Made by a program: the position numbers and the translations under genes. A stretch of DNA of 64,000 nt, from the NCBI RefSeq assembly GCF_001700325.1, contig NZ_MATO01000037.1, positions 1-64,000 on the forward strand, written 5' to 3'. Below the pieces are notes generated by a model, which was not told the DNA's origin, did not search any database, and saw nothing but the letters and a program-made list of their open reading frames with translations. Below are positions 44,219 through 52,782 of the stretch, piece by piece; positions within the stretch are counted from its first letter, which is position 1; every line of letters starts with the position of its first letter. The stretch comes from Caryophanon latum. GTDB taxonomy: Bacteria > Bacillota > Bacilli > Bacillales_A > Planococcaceae.

Positions 44219-45289
44219 TTATTTTACAATAACTGTCCAGCTATATACATCTTCAAGCTTACCGTATTGAATACCTGTTAACGTATCATATAATAGCTGT
44301 GCTACTTCACCAATTTCACCATTGTTTATAACATATTCTGTTCCTTCAAACTTCAACTGACCGATCGGCGAAATGACTGCCGCTGTTCCTGTGCCGAACG
44401 ATTCCTCTAGCGTGCCTTGCTTATGCGCTTCAATAATTTCAGTAATCGAAATGCGACGCTCTTGTACTGGAATGTTATGTTTACGAAGCACTTGTAGCAT
44501 CGAGTCGCGCGTAATGCCTGGTAAAATACTGCCGTTTAATGCCGGCGTTACGACTGTGCCGTTTATTTTAAAGAAAATGTTCATGCTGCCGACTTCTTCT
44601 ACGTACTCGTTTTCACGACCGTCTAACCAAAGCGTTTGTGCATAGCCTTCCTTTGCTGCTACTTCTTGTGCCTTTAAGCTGCTTGCATAGTTGCCACCTG
44701 TTTTCGCTTCACCTGTGCCACCTGCTACTGCACGTACGTATTGTTTTTCTACTAAAATTTTAACTGGATTAATGCCTTCAGCGTAATATGAACCAACCGG
44801 TGACATAATAATAATAAATTGATATTTTTTCGATGGTGATACACCTAAGTAAGGCTCTGTCGCGATAATAAACGGTCGAATATATAACGACGTATTTTCT
44901 GCCGTTGGAATCCAATCGCGGTCAAGCTTCACAAGCTGCTTTAATGCTTCAAGCGCTAGCTCCTCATCGATTGTTGGAATACATAATCGGGCATTAGATG
45001 CATTTAAACGTGCAAAGTTACGCTCTGGACGAAACAGTGAGACTTCACCATTTACTGTAATATATGCTTTCATTCCTTCAAATACTGTTTGTCCGTAGTG
45101 AAACACCATTGCAGATGGATCGAGCAAAATTGGCTGATACGGAACGATGCGTCCATCATGCCACCCTTGTCCTTCTGTATAATCTAAAATAAACATGTGG
45201 TCAGTAAAAATTTTCCCGAAGCCTAGCTGATCTGTTGCTGGTTTTTGTTTCGGAATGCGCGTATGCTCGATTTTAAATGTATATGTCAT
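44219..45289 (-). CDS. ilvE: Branched-chain amino acid aminotransferase
   Basis: A 356-residue class IV PLP aminotransferase interconverting leucine, isoleucine and valine with their keto acids. The PLP lysine is K196 in GEAKTGGNYA; the opening FGKIFTDHMF and the closing EESFGTGTAAVISPIG blocks are typical of the longer BCAT type. The leader shows no T-box. Single gene. Confidence 0.95.
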   Translation of the reverse strand: MTYTFKIEHTRIPKQKPATDQLGFGKIFTDHMFILDYTEGQGWHDGRIVPYQPILLDPSAMVFHYGQTVFEGMKAYITVNGEVSLFRPERNFARLNASNARLCIPTIDEELALEALKQLVKLDRDWIPTAENTSLYIRPFIIATEPYLGVSPSKKYQFIIIMSPVGSYYAEGINPVKILVEKQYVRAVAGGTGEAKTGGNYASSLKAQEVAAKEGYAQTLWLDGRENEYVEEVGSMNIFFKINGTVVTPALNGSILPGITRDSMLQVLRKHNIPVQERRISITEIIEAHKQGTLEESFGTGTAAVISPIGQLKFEGTEYVINNGEIGEVAQLLYDTLTGIQYGKLEDVYSWTVIVK

Positions 45290-45571
45290 ATCATTCGCTC
45301 CTATTCAGTATGTAAATTGTACTTTCTCATCATACCACGGAATCAACATTTACAATATTACGAATTTTCGATGTTCCTTCTATATATGTGCGCAAAGCTA
45401 TGAAATACATTGGCGTGTAACCGATACCATATGTTATTGCTATATATTAATAAGGATATAGCTTCTCGCCTAATATATTGCTTTTTTTAATGCATTGAAA
45501 AGAAAAAATAATAATTTTCCACTCCTAGCAACGATCATTACTTTTCGTTCGATATGTCGCTCGTTACGGTT

Positions 45572-45600
45572 TTGACACGTATTTTACAGCGTGCTATTGT
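45572..45600 (+). promoter_or_regulatory. Strong promoter of the candidate small RNA
   Basis: TTGACA (45572-45577), a 17-base spacer and TATTGT (45595-45600) with an upstream TGC extension. Confidence 0.75.
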
Positions 45601-45606
45601 AAAGGT

Positions 45607-45714
45607 ATAAGAACACCACTCGCTTACAACAAGCTGAGTGGTTCTCTATTTTTATACGGATGAAATCTATACATCCCTTCTGCTCACATATGTGAATAGA
45701 AGGTTTTTTTATGT
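45607..45714 (+). ncRNA. Candidate small RNA, about 108 nucleotides
   Basis: A promoter-to-terminator unit without a coding frame. Three hairpins are predicted: ACCACTC / GAGTGGT extended by GCTT/AAGC; GGATG / CATCC; and a terminator CCTTCT-type arm (CTTCTGCTCACA / TGTGAATAGAAG) directly followed by seven Ts at 45708-45714. GTATAA and TTATAC may pair around the first hairpin. It could be a free small RNA or the aborted leader of the gene at 46026; that gene also has a closer promoter. I do not recognise an RNA family. Confidence 0.5.
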
Positions 45715-45952
45715 TTCCCCTTTCCCGTTAATAGCAAGCTTCAGTTTCTATATAGTGTAGCATTATATAACATTCCTTTTACGTAATCACGCTCGCAAAT
45801 CGACTTCACGAAACTTCATTTTTCTCATTTCAGCACAGTTATTTCGGCATGTTCGTCCGAAAAAATATGACGTTTCTCGCTTCAATATGTTATCAAAATT
45901 ATACTAAATTACAAAAAATGAAAAACCACTTTATTTATCTGAAAATTTTATA
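45715..45952 (+). other. AT-rich spacer before the PTS IIC-like gene
   Basis: About 240 bases with no coding frame or clear operator; a catabolite-repression (cre) site was looked for and not found. It ends in the promoter at 45953. Confidence 0.5.
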
Positions 45953-45980
45953 TTGATAAAATAATTAGAATACTTATAAT
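45953..45980 (+). promoter_or_regulatory. Promoter of the PTS IIC-like gene
   Basis: TTGATA (45953-45958), a 16-base spacer and TATAAT (45975-45980), about 45 bases before the ATG. Confidence 0.72.
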
Positions 45981-46025
45981 AAAAATTAATTCAATTGTGC
46001 GACAAATGAAAGGAATGAAAAACAG

Positions 46026-47054
46026 ATGAAAGATTTTTTCAGTAAACTATTAACCGGCATGAGCCTCGGGATTGTTGTTTGTTTAATCCCAAACGCGCTT
46101 GTAGGTGAAATTTTAAAACTCATTATTCCACACGCACCGTGGCTACAGCCCGTGCTCACGACATCGATTATCGTCATGAGCTTACTGCCTGTCATTATGG
46201 GGGTCATGATCGGCATTCAATTTAAGCTAACGCCGATTCAAACGACGTCGGTTGGACTTGCTGCATTCATCGGCAGCGGTGTTACGACAGTCGCAGCAGA
46301 TGGCACGATGACGATTGCCGGCATTGGCGTCGTCATTAACATCGGGGTAACAGCTGCACTCGCTGTATTATTTGTACAATTTTTAGGAAACAAGCTAAAG
46401 GAATGGACGCTGCTTGCAATGCCTGCATTAACAATTTTCATTCCGGGTATTATCGGGACAATGACGTTACCGTACGTACAAAATGCATCAGTATGGATCG
46501 GTGAAGTCGTTATGTACTTCACGAGCTTACAGCCAATTTTAATGGGCGCGCTTATTGCGATGCTATTTTCTTTACTTATTATTTCACCAATTTCAACAAT
46601 TGGTATTGCAACGGCCATTGTACTATCAGGTGTCGGTGCAGGCGTAGCGAACCTTGGCGTTTGTGCATCGGGTGTCGGTATGGCTATTGCAAGCTACCGC
46701 GCAAACAATTTAGGAACAGCACTTGCACATATCGCTTCAGCAAAAATTCAAATGCGTAACTTCTTTATGAAGCCGGTCATTGCACTACCAATGATTTGTA
46801 CAGCAGCGATTTTAGGAGCGCTCGGTGGCTACTTCCAAATTGAAGGTACACCGTATTCGGCTGGATTTGGTTTAGCAGGATTTGTCGGCCCGCTAAAATA
46901 TTTAGATATTGTTGGCTGGCAGTTTGATAGCATTATGCTTGCGGCAACATTATTTATCGCATTACCAGTTATTTTAAACTTACTATTTATCAAACTATTT
47001 GAGACGAAATTCCGTTTCTCAAAACCAGAAGATTATAAAGTAACGTACGAATAG
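46026..47054 (+). CDS. PTS IIC-like membrane protein
   Basis: A 342-residue membrane protein with about nine or ten helices and glycine-rich loops (GLAAFIGSGVTT, VLSGVGAGVANLGVCASGVGMAIASYRANN). It resembles the PTS_EIIC_2 family of sugar-phosphotransferase membrane components. No IIA, IIB or HPr gene lies nearby, so it either borrows partners or has a different transport or regulatory role. AAAGGA lies upstream of the ATG. Single gene with its own terminator. Confidence 0.75.
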   Translation: MKDFFSKLLTGMSLGIVVCLIPNALVGEILKLIIPHAPWLQPVLTTSIIVMSLLPVIMGVMIGIQFKLTPIQTTSVGLAAFIGSGVTTVAADGTMTIAGIGVVINIGVTAALAVLFVQFLGNKLKEWTLLAMPALTIFIPGIIGTMTLPYVQNASVWIGEVVMYFTSLQPILMGALIAMLFSLLIISPISTIGIATAIVLSGVGAGVANLGVCASGVGMAIASYRANNLGTALAHIASAKIQMRNFFMKPVIALPMICTAAILGALGGYFQIEGTPYSAGFGLAGFVGPLKYLDIVGWQFDSIMLAATLFIALPVILNLLFIKLFETKFRFSKPEDYKVTYE

Positions 47055-47094
47055 AAAAACGAGCGCTCGCGTCTATACGTTGGCGCTCGTTTTC
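47055..47094. terminator. Bidirectional terminator after the PTS IIC-like gene
   Basis: AAAACGAGCGC / GCGCTCGTTTT perfect stem between converging genes. Confidence 0.87.
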
Positions 47095-47096
47095 TG

Positions 47097-47303
47097 TTAT
47101 TTTTGTGCTTGCTTCTTTTTATAGCGGCGCACGACGAGGAAGCGACTTGTGCCATATACGAGCAGCCACGTCGCAGCGATGCCCCCTAAAATAAAAAATA
47201 TAGCGACAACACGCGACTCATCCCACGCTGCAAATATTTGATAAATTGCTACTGCCAATAACAACAGCGGCGCAATAATCCATTCAAATAATCGACCTTT
47301 CAT
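47097..47303 (-). CDS. Small two-helix membrane protein
   Basis: A 68-residue protein with two hydrophobic stretches (about 7-24 and 32-52) and a very basic tail (RRYKKKQAQK). The ATG at 47303 follows GGAGAGGTGAGCAAA. No family is recognised. Confidence 0.65.
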   Translation of the reverse strand: MKGRLFEWIIAPLLLLAVAIYQIFAAWDESRVVAIFFILGGIAATWLLVYGTSRFLVVRRYKKKQAQK

Positions 47304-47482
47304 TTTGCTCACCTCTCCTTCATAATTATACGCGCAATCTTGTTTAAAACGGCGGCATTTTTGGATAATTAACATAATTATTATTTTTCATTGCATATAA
47401 GGTTGTTTTTTTGAACTCAGTGTAATAAAATTACTTTCATAACAAATCTTATTGAAATTGTAGGGATTAAGGAGTGAACGGG

Positions 47483-48259
47483 ATGACGCAATCGATTATT
47501 GACGTACAAGCATTACATAAAACATATCCATCATCAAATAAAGCAGTTCTTGAAAATGTGTCGTTAACGATTAAGCGCGGTGAAATTGTCGCATTTTTAG
47601 GAAAAAGCGGCTGCGGTAAAACGACATTATTAAATATGATTGGCGGATTTGAGCCTGCTTCTAGTGGGGATATTTTACTCGACGGTGAACGCGTGACAAA
47701 ACCATCGCAAAAAAGCATTATGCTCATGCAAAGCTACGGGCTACTTCCTTGGCGCACTGTATACCACAACGTATTGTTCGCACTAGAAAATAGCACACTT
47801 TCAAAGGCCGAAAAGCATACACGCGTATTAAAGGGGCTTGCGCTTGTCGGGTTAAGTGACCGCTTAAATGCGATGCCGTCTGAGCTGTCTGGTGGAATGC
47901 AACAGCGTGTTGCGATTGCGCGTGCGCTTGCGATTGAGCCAGAAATCATTTTAATGGATGAGCCGTTCGCTGCGCTTGATACGTTTACACGTTACTTTTT
48001 ACAAGATGAAATTACAAAAATTAATAAAGAGCAGCATATGACGATTTTGCTCGTAACACACGATATTGATGAAGCGATTTATTTAGCTGACCGCGTCATT
48101 ATTTTAGCACCGAATCCTGGACGTATTTACAAGGAAGTGACGATTCAGCTACCTCGTGAGCGCGACCGTGCAAGCCGCGACTTCCAGCATTACCGCGAGC
48201 TCATTTTTAACGAGTTCCACTTATCACACGAACCACCTGCAATTGAGTACAACATTTAA
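47483..48259 (+). CDS. ABC importer ATPase (nitrate/sulfonate/thiamine-precursor type)
   Basis: A 258-residue ATPase with Walker A LGKSGCGKTT, signature LSGGMQQRVAIARAL, Walker B IILMDEPFAALD and switch histidine in LVTHDIDEA. This is the SsuB/TauB/ThiZ/NrtD group. The ATG at 47483 has GGAG 8 bases upstream. It leads a three-gene operon with a lipoprotein (48272) and a permease (49201), giving a complete importer. Confidence 0.92.
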   Translation: MTQSIIDVQALHKTYPSSNKAVLENVSLTIKRGEIVAFLGKSGCGKTTLLNMIGGFEPASSGDILLDGERVTKPSQKSIMLMQSYGLLPWRTVYHNVLFALENSTLSKAEKHTRVLKGLALVGLSDRLNAMPSELSGGMQQRVAIARALAIEPEIILMDEPFAALDTFTRYFLQDEITKINKEQHMTILLVTHDIDEAIYLADRVIILAPNPGRIYKEVTIQLPRERDRASRDFQHYRELIFNEFHLSHEPPAIEYNI

Positions 48260-48271
48260 GGAGCGAATACG

Positions 48272-49201
48272 ATGAAAAAATGGTTATTTCTTTTAATAAC
48301 AGTGCTGCTGCTTACTGCTTGTACGCATGAGGAAGCGGTAACAGAAGATGGTAAGCCAATCGTCAAAATTGGATACTTACCGACGACGCACGCGGCTCCA
48401 CTATATTTTATGGAATCGGAAACAGATTATGATATTGAGCTTGTGCGCTTTAGCTCGTGGATCGACTTAATGGACGCATTGAACGCTGGTCGTATTGACG
48501 GTGCATCTGTATTAATTGAGCTTGCAATGAAGGCGAAGGAAAAAGGGATTGACATTCAAGCGGTTGCACTCGGCCATGAAGACGGCAATGTCGTAACGGT
48601 CGCACCGCATATCGAATCTGTCGATGATTTAATTGGTGAGTCGATCGCCATTCCAAACCGCTATTCGACACATCACGTATACGTACATCAAATGCTTGAG
48701 CAAGCTGGCTACTCGATTGATGATGTAAACTTAGTTGAAATGGCGCCTGCTGAAATGCCTTCTTCTTTATCAGAAAATCGCGTAGCAGCGTACGTCGTGG
48801 CAGAACCATTTGGCTCAATTGGTGTCTCGCTCGGTGTTGGGAAAGTGTTATTCCAATCACAAGACATTTGGCCAAACTCAATTGACTGCGCACTCGTAAT
48901 GCGTACCGACTTTTTACAGCGCGACGAGGAAGTAAGCAAGCATTTCGTGTCAAACTATGCAAAGGCTGGCTTATTGGCAGAGCATAAAGATGAACACGCA
49001 TTAACACAAATTAATTCGTTTTTAAAAATTAAAGATGACGTGTTAGCACAATCGCTACAGTGGATTTCGTACGAGGATTTAACAATTCGTGAAGAGGCTT
49101 TTGACATTTTACGTGAAGCGATGGTTGATTTACAGTTGTCGACGAACCCACCGACGTATGAAGATTTTGTTAATAACTCGTATATAAATGAGGTGCAGTA
49201 A
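48272..49201 (+). CDS. ABC importer substrate-binding lipoprotein
   Basis: A 309-residue lipoprotein: signal peptide with lipobox LTAC (Cys17), then an NMT1/SsuA-like binding domain beginning VKIGYLPTTHAAPLYFM. Such proteins bind sulfonates, taurine, nitrate or hydroxymethylpyrimidine. The leader has no TPP riboswitch, which argues weakly against a thiamine precursor. Its stop shares a base with the permease start. Substrate unassigned. Confidence 0.88.
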   Translation: MKKWLFLLITVLLLTACTHEEAVTEDGKPIVKIGYLPTTHAAPLYFMESETDYDIELVRFSSWIDLMDALNAGRIDGASVLIELAMKAKEKGIDIQAVALGHEDGNVVTVAPHIESVDDLIGESIAIPNRYSTHHVYVHQMLEQAGYSIDDVNLVEMAPAEMPSSLSENRVAAYVVAEPFGSIGVSLGVGKVLFQSQDIWPNSIDCALVMRTDFLQRDEEVSKHFVSNYAKAGLLAEHKDEHALTQINSFLKIKDDVLAQSLQWISYEDLTIREEAFDILREAMVDLQLSTNPPTYEDFVNNSYINEVQ

Positions 49202-49959
49202 TGAAAAACAAATGGATTTCCGCCTTTATTGGCTTTGCAGCAGTAATCATCATTTGGCAGCTTGTCATCATCATCGGTGACTATCCTGAGGCATTGCTTC
49301 CTGGACCGGCAGCTGTATTTGCCAAATGGTGGTCACTCGTTGTCAATGGCACATTATTTGAGCATATCAGCATTAGCTTATACCGCTTCACGCTCGGTTA
49401 TGTAAGCGCAGCACTACTTGCAATTATATTAGGTTTATTTTTAGGTCGTTTGCCGAAAGTTTGGGCCATTATTGACCCTGTCGTGCAAGTGATTCGACCA
49501 GTATCACCAATCGCATGGTCGCCATTTATCGTATTATGGTTTGGCATTGGTAATATGCCTGCGATCGTCATTATTTTCATCGCGGCATTTTTCCCAGTAC
49601 TTCTTGCGACGGTCGCTGCTGTAAACCGCATTGAGCCGACGTATTTAAAAGTTGCAGCAAACTTTGAGCTATCGCAAAAAGATTTAATGTGGAAAATTAT
49701 TTTACCAGCTGCATTTCCTGCAATCGGCTCGGGGCTACATATGGCAATCGGCTCAGCGTGGATTTTCTTAGTTGCTGGTGAAATGATCGGGGCGCAATCT
49801 GGTCTTGGTTATTTAATCGTTGATGCACGTAATGCACTTGATTTAGATACAGTGCTTGCAGCGATTGTGACAATCGGTGTCATTGGCTTAGCGCTTGACC
49901 ATTTACTGCGCTTTGTCGAAGCTGGTGTGAAACGTATGTGGACAGGTAAAATGATGTAA
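49201..49959 (+). CDS. ABC importer permease
   Basis: A 252-residue permease with six helices and the coupling motif EAGxxLSxxDLMWKIILPAAFPAI-like stretch (FELSQKDLMWKIILPAAFPAI begins near residue 156) that docks with the ATPase. Its ATG overlaps the lipoprotein stop (TAATG). It is last in the operon and closed by a strong bidirectional hairpin. Confidence 0.92.
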   Translation: MKNKWISAFIGFAAVIIIWQLVIIIGDYPEALLPGPAAVFAKWWSLVVNGTLFEHISISLYRFTLGYVSAALLAIILGLFLGRLPKVWAIIDPVVQVIRPVSPIAWSPFIVLWFGIGNMPAIVIIFIAAFFPVLLATVAAVNRIEPTYLKVAANFELSQKDLMWKIILPAAFPAIGSGLHMAIGSAWIFLVAGEMIGAQSGLGYLIVDARNALDLDTVLAAIVTIGVIGLALDHLLRFVEAGVKRMWTGKMM

Positions 49960-50001
49960 AAAAAGGAGCGTCGATGTGTCATACATCACGCTCCTTTTTT
50001 T
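49958..50001. terminator. Bidirectional terminator after the ABC importer operon
   Basis: AAAAAGGAGCG / CGCTCCTTTTT with an inner GATGT/ACATC pairing. Confidence 0.9.
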
Positions 50002-50431
50002 ATTGCTCGATGCGCGCTGGGCGAATAATAAGCTCCTCGGTAATCGCCTTCGTGTCCTTCGTGCGGTACACGACCTCGACCGCTTCCTCCGTATGTGCAT
50101 CGACGACTTCTTTATAGCACGGGTTTAAATGTGCACTTCCCCAAATCGCTAATGCGTTAAATACGTGTTCTAGCTCTTTACCAGCGTTTGTTAATGCGTA
50201 CGAGTAGCGTGGTGGGTGTGCAGAATAAAGTGTAGACGTCACGAGCCCCGCTTCCTCCATCGCCTTTAAACGCGCTGACAACACGTTGCTAGAAAGCCCT
50301 AATAAATTGTGTTTAATTTCATTGAAGTTTTCAGTGCCCACTAGTAGCTCGTGTAAAATGAGCATCGTCCAACGATCACCGATAACATTTAACGTTTGTG
50401 CGATGTTGCATTGTAAATCATAACGCGTCAT
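50000..50431 (-). CDS. HxlR-family transcription regulator
   Basis: A 143-residue winged-helix protein with the HxlR core LNVIGDRWTMLILHEL, LSSNVLSARLKAMEEAGLV and the wing region RYSYALTNAGKEL; an N-terminal cysteine (C8) could sense oxidation or electrophiles, as in related regulators. It is divergent from the DUF4242 gene, and a perfect inverted repeat lies in the shared gap, so it probably represses that gene and perhaps itself. Confidence 0.88.
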   Translation of the reverse strand: MTRYDLQCNIAQTLNVIGDRWTMLILHELLVGTENFNEIKHNLLGLSSNVLSARLKAMEEAGLVTSTLYSAHPPRYSYALTNAGKELEHVFNALAIWGSAHLNPCYKEVVDAHTEEAVEVVYRTKDTKAITEELIIRPARIEQ

Positions 50432-50491
50432 ACAAGCGCCCCCTCGACTATTTTGTCACTTACATTGTACAAAGTTTTAATTTTTCGCACA

Positions 50492-50521
50492 ACTTAGTTG
50501 ATTTTCTTAACTAAGTATAAT
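50492..50521 (+). promoter_or_regulatory. Inverted-repeat operator and promoter between HxlR and DUF4242 genes
   Basis: Perfect 8-base arms ACTTAGTT (50492-50499) and AACTAAGT (50509-50516) separated by 9 bases, overlapping the -35 region and touching the TATAAT -10 at 50516-50521 of the rightward gene. A dimeric regulator bound here would block RNA polymerase. Confidence 0.75.
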
Positions 50522-50566
50522 AAAATAACTCATGTAGTCAATAAAAAGAAATCAGAGGTGTTTACT

Positions 50567-51076
50567 ATGTCATTATTTTTAATCGAATCATCAATCCAAA
50601 ACGTAGAAACAAAAGAGCAATTCAACGCATTAATCGAGCGCGTAGCAGAAAATGCACAAGTAATCGAAGTTCAAGTAGCAAAAGGATTTGCTCGTGCTTA
50701 CTTCATCGTTGAAGCAGCAGACGAAGCAGCTGCAAAATCAGCTTTCGAAGCACAAGAAATTACTGTAGATTTAGCTAAAGAAGTTCGCTTAATCGGTAAA
50801 GAGTTAGACGAAGTAAAAGCTGGCGCTGGCGAAAAAGTTAACTACTTAGTAGAGTGGGAAATTCCTGCTGAAATTACAATGGACAAATATTTAGAGCGTA
50901 AAAAGAAAAACTCTGTAAAATATGAAGAAGTGCCAGATGTAAAATTCTCTCGTACGTACGTATGTGAAGATATGACAAAATGCTTATGCTTCTATGATGC
51001 TCCAGACGAAGCTGCCGTAAAACGCGCTCGTGAAGCAGTAGAAACACCAATTTCATCTTTATCTGAGTTAGAATAG
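50567..51076 (+). CDS. DUF4242-type (nickel-binding-like) protein
   Basis: A 169-residue soluble protein of two related ferredoxin-like halves; the second (about 90-169) has the DUF4242 pattern LVEWEIPAEITMDKYLERK, then FSRTYVCEDMTKCLCFYDAPDEAAV. Relatives include small nickel-binding proteins in actinomycetes; metal binding here is not proven, but C132 and C140 are suggestive. The ATG at 50567 has AGAGGTG 7 bases upstream. Probably controlled by the divergent HxlR protein and ended by a very large hairpin. Confidence 0.72.
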   Translation: MSLFLIESSIQNVETKEQFNALIERVAENAQVIEVQVAKGFARAYFIVEAADEAAAKSAFEAQEITVDLAKEVRLIGKELDEVKAGAGEKVNYLVEWEIPAEITMDKYLERKKKNSVKYEEVPDVKFSRTYVCEDMTKCLCFYDAPDEAAVKRAREAVETPISSLSELE

Positions 51077-51093
51077 TTCATTCGCTTGCAATC

Positions 51094-51197
51094 GGCTGTG
51101 CTTGTTTGCGGCTCGCTTTCCTCGGGCGTAGCTTGATCCTCTATCGGGTCTCGTGTTTCCCCAAGGAGTCTCGCCGCACATGGCACAGCCCTTTTTT
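51094..51197 (+). repeat. Large GC-rich hairpin repeat, copy B, acting as terminator
   Basis: Nested stems GGCTGTGC (51094-51101) / GCACAGCC (51183-51190) and TGCGGC (51107-51112) / GCCGCA (51173-51178), an inner CTTTCCTCGGG / CCCCAAGGAG pairing, and six Ts at 51192-51197. The layout matches the repeat at 35039-35160, and here it closes the DUF4242 gene. Confidence 0.7.
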
Positions 51198-51272
51198 CGA
51201 TTTATCATGTTATAATGCTTACGGAAGCAACTGATTACATATATTGTTTTATATTTTTAGGAGGTTTTTCAA

Positions 51273-52316
51273 ATGGTTCATGCGCAACTTGCAGTAGAGG
51301 ACATTATTCAACAACATTTAGCACCGCTTGTGAAAAAAATCGATGAGGATGCACTATATGCTGAGAGCTATTTACTTGAGCTTGGCAAAAATGGCTACTT
51401 CCGCTCAAGCGGCAAAGATCGTGCAACACTTTTACAAGACGAGGCAAACCTTGTCGAACAAACAGCAGCTGTATGTATGACAACTGCATTTTGCTTATGG
51501 TGCCATTTAGCCGCCTTAACATACATTCGCAATACGGACAATGAAGCATTGCGCAACACGTACTTACCAGCGCTAGAAAACGGCGAGCTACTCGGTGCTA
51601 CTGGTTTATCAAATCCGATGAAGTTTTATAGCGGCTTAGAGAAGCTGCATTTAAATGCAGAGCGCGTTGAAGGTGGCTACATCGTAAATGGCGTACTCGG
51701 CGCTGTCTCAAACATTGCTGAGGATCATGTGTTCGGAGGTATCGCACAGCTACCGAACGACACGGAAGTTATGTTTTTAGTCGATTTACGCAAGCATAGC
51801 GTACCACTAAAGGAAAAGGCAAACTTCATCGGCATTAACGGTAGTGCGACGTATAGCTGCCGCTTCGATGACGTCTTCATTGCAGATGAGTTCGTCATTG
51901 CACATGAAGCGAAACACTTCGTCGGCACAATTCGCCCAGCATTCGTCATTTATCAAATTCCACTTGGTCTAGGTGTCATTGATGCAGCGATTACGACGAT
52001 TGATAAAGTGAAGGCAAAGCAAAACGGCTGTAATGAATATTTACAAACGCAAAGCTGTGACCTCCAACAAAAGCGTAATGCGTTAAAAGCACGCGTCACT
52101 GAGCTAACACACGGTGCACCGCTTGTTGATATTTGCCAAGCGCGACTAGATGCGGTACATGCGACCCTCGAGGCAACACAAGCGAGCATGCTGCATACAG
52201 GCGCTGCTGGCTACGTCGCAGGAAGTAAGCCGTCTCGTTTATTGCGTGAGTCGTACTTCTTCGCAAGCTTAACGCCAACTGTTCGTCATTTAGAGAAGCT
52301 TATTCAAACACAATAA
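51273..52316 (+). CDS. Acyl-CoA-dehydrogenase-like flavoprotein
   Basis: A 347-residue protein of the acyl-CoA dehydrogenase superfamily: an N-terminal helical domain, a beta domain with ATGLSNPMKFY in place of the usual FAD loop, and a C-terminal helical bundle with GAAGYVAGSKPSRLLRESYFFASLTPT. It is shorter than beta-oxidation enzymes (about 380) and the usual catalytic glutamate region is not obvious, so it may be a monooxygenase- or desulfurisation-type member. GGAGG precedes the ATG. Single gene. Confidence 0.75.
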   Translation: MVHAQLAVEDIIQQHLAPLVKKIDEDALYAESYLLELGKNGYFRSSGKDRATLLQDEANLVEQTAAVCMTTAFCLWCHLAALTYIRNTDNEALRNTYLPALENGELLGATGLSNPMKFYSGLEKLHLNAERVEGGYIVNGVLGAVSNIAEDHVFGGIAQLPNDTEVMFLVDLRKHSVPLKEKANFIGINGSATYSCRFDDVFIADEFVIAHEAKHFVGTIRPAFVIYQIPLGLGVIDAAITTIDKVKAKQNGCNEYLQTQSCDLQQKRNALKARVTELTHGAPLVDICQARLDAVHATLEATQASMLHTGAAGYVAGSKPSRLLRESYFFASLTPTVRHLEKLIQTQ

Positions 52317-52357
52317 ATAAAAGAGGTGTCTGCGACAATCGCGACACCTCTTTTTTT
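52317..52357 (+). terminator. Terminator of the acyl-CoA-dehydrogenase-like gene
   Basis: AAGAGGTGTC / GACACCTCTT stem followed by seven Ts. Confidence 0.9.
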
Positions 52358-52391
52358 GCATGTTTTTGCATATTGGAAGCCACCTATGTAT

Positions 52392-52583
52392 TTATACGTG
52401 ATAAATTAAAATTTTTCCCGAGCCGTTAATTAAACGATGCGTCTTGTCCGTTACACCTTTTTCTTCGATGCGTGCTTTGCCTTGCTCTTTTGCCTCTTCA
52501 TCACTTGTAAACTCCCACACTTCGTTAAACAATGTTTCTCCCGTATTTTCAAAGGCAGTAAAACGGTATTTTGTTTTTTCCAT
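52392..52583 (-). CDS. YhzD-like small protein
   Basis: A 63-residue protein of YhzD type: an opening strand with YRFTAFENTGETLFNE, a helix rich in Glu/Lys/Ala (TSDEEAKEQGKARIEEK) and the closing THRLINGSGKILIYHV. The ATG at 52583 has GGGGG 6 bases upstream; the longer frame is not credible. Function unknown in the family. Confidence 0.78.
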   Translation of the reverse strand: MEKTKYRFTAFENTGETLFNEVWEFTSDEEAKEQGKARIEEKGVTDKTHRLINGSGKILIYHV

Positions 52584-52730
52584 ATGAATCCCCCTTAATT
52601 CAGTCGTTACTTTTAATTGTACGCATTTTTTCACAAAAGCGCTAAACATAACTATATGTAAATGAGAAAAATTCAGAAAAAAAGACATTGTCGTGAACAA
52701 TTCTTCAAAATTTTCGTCTTTATACGTTTA

Positions 52731-52780
52731 CACAAAAAAATCGCAAACATGCATGTCTTACTATGCGTGCTTGCGATTTT
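52731..52780 (-). terminator. Terminator of the 567-residue protein gene
   Basis: AAATCGCAA / TTGCGATTT stem with additional inner pairing and seven Ts on the minus strand. Confidence 0.82.
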
Positions 52781-52782
52781 CT

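Noticed and set aside
45290..45480. T-box leader before ilvE
   Set aside because: The conserved AGGGTGG-type T-box bulge sequence was looked for on the minus strand and not found.
47376..47482. TPP riboswitch before the ABC importer
   Set aside because: The CTGAGA and ACCTGATCTGG-type blocks are absent from the short leader.
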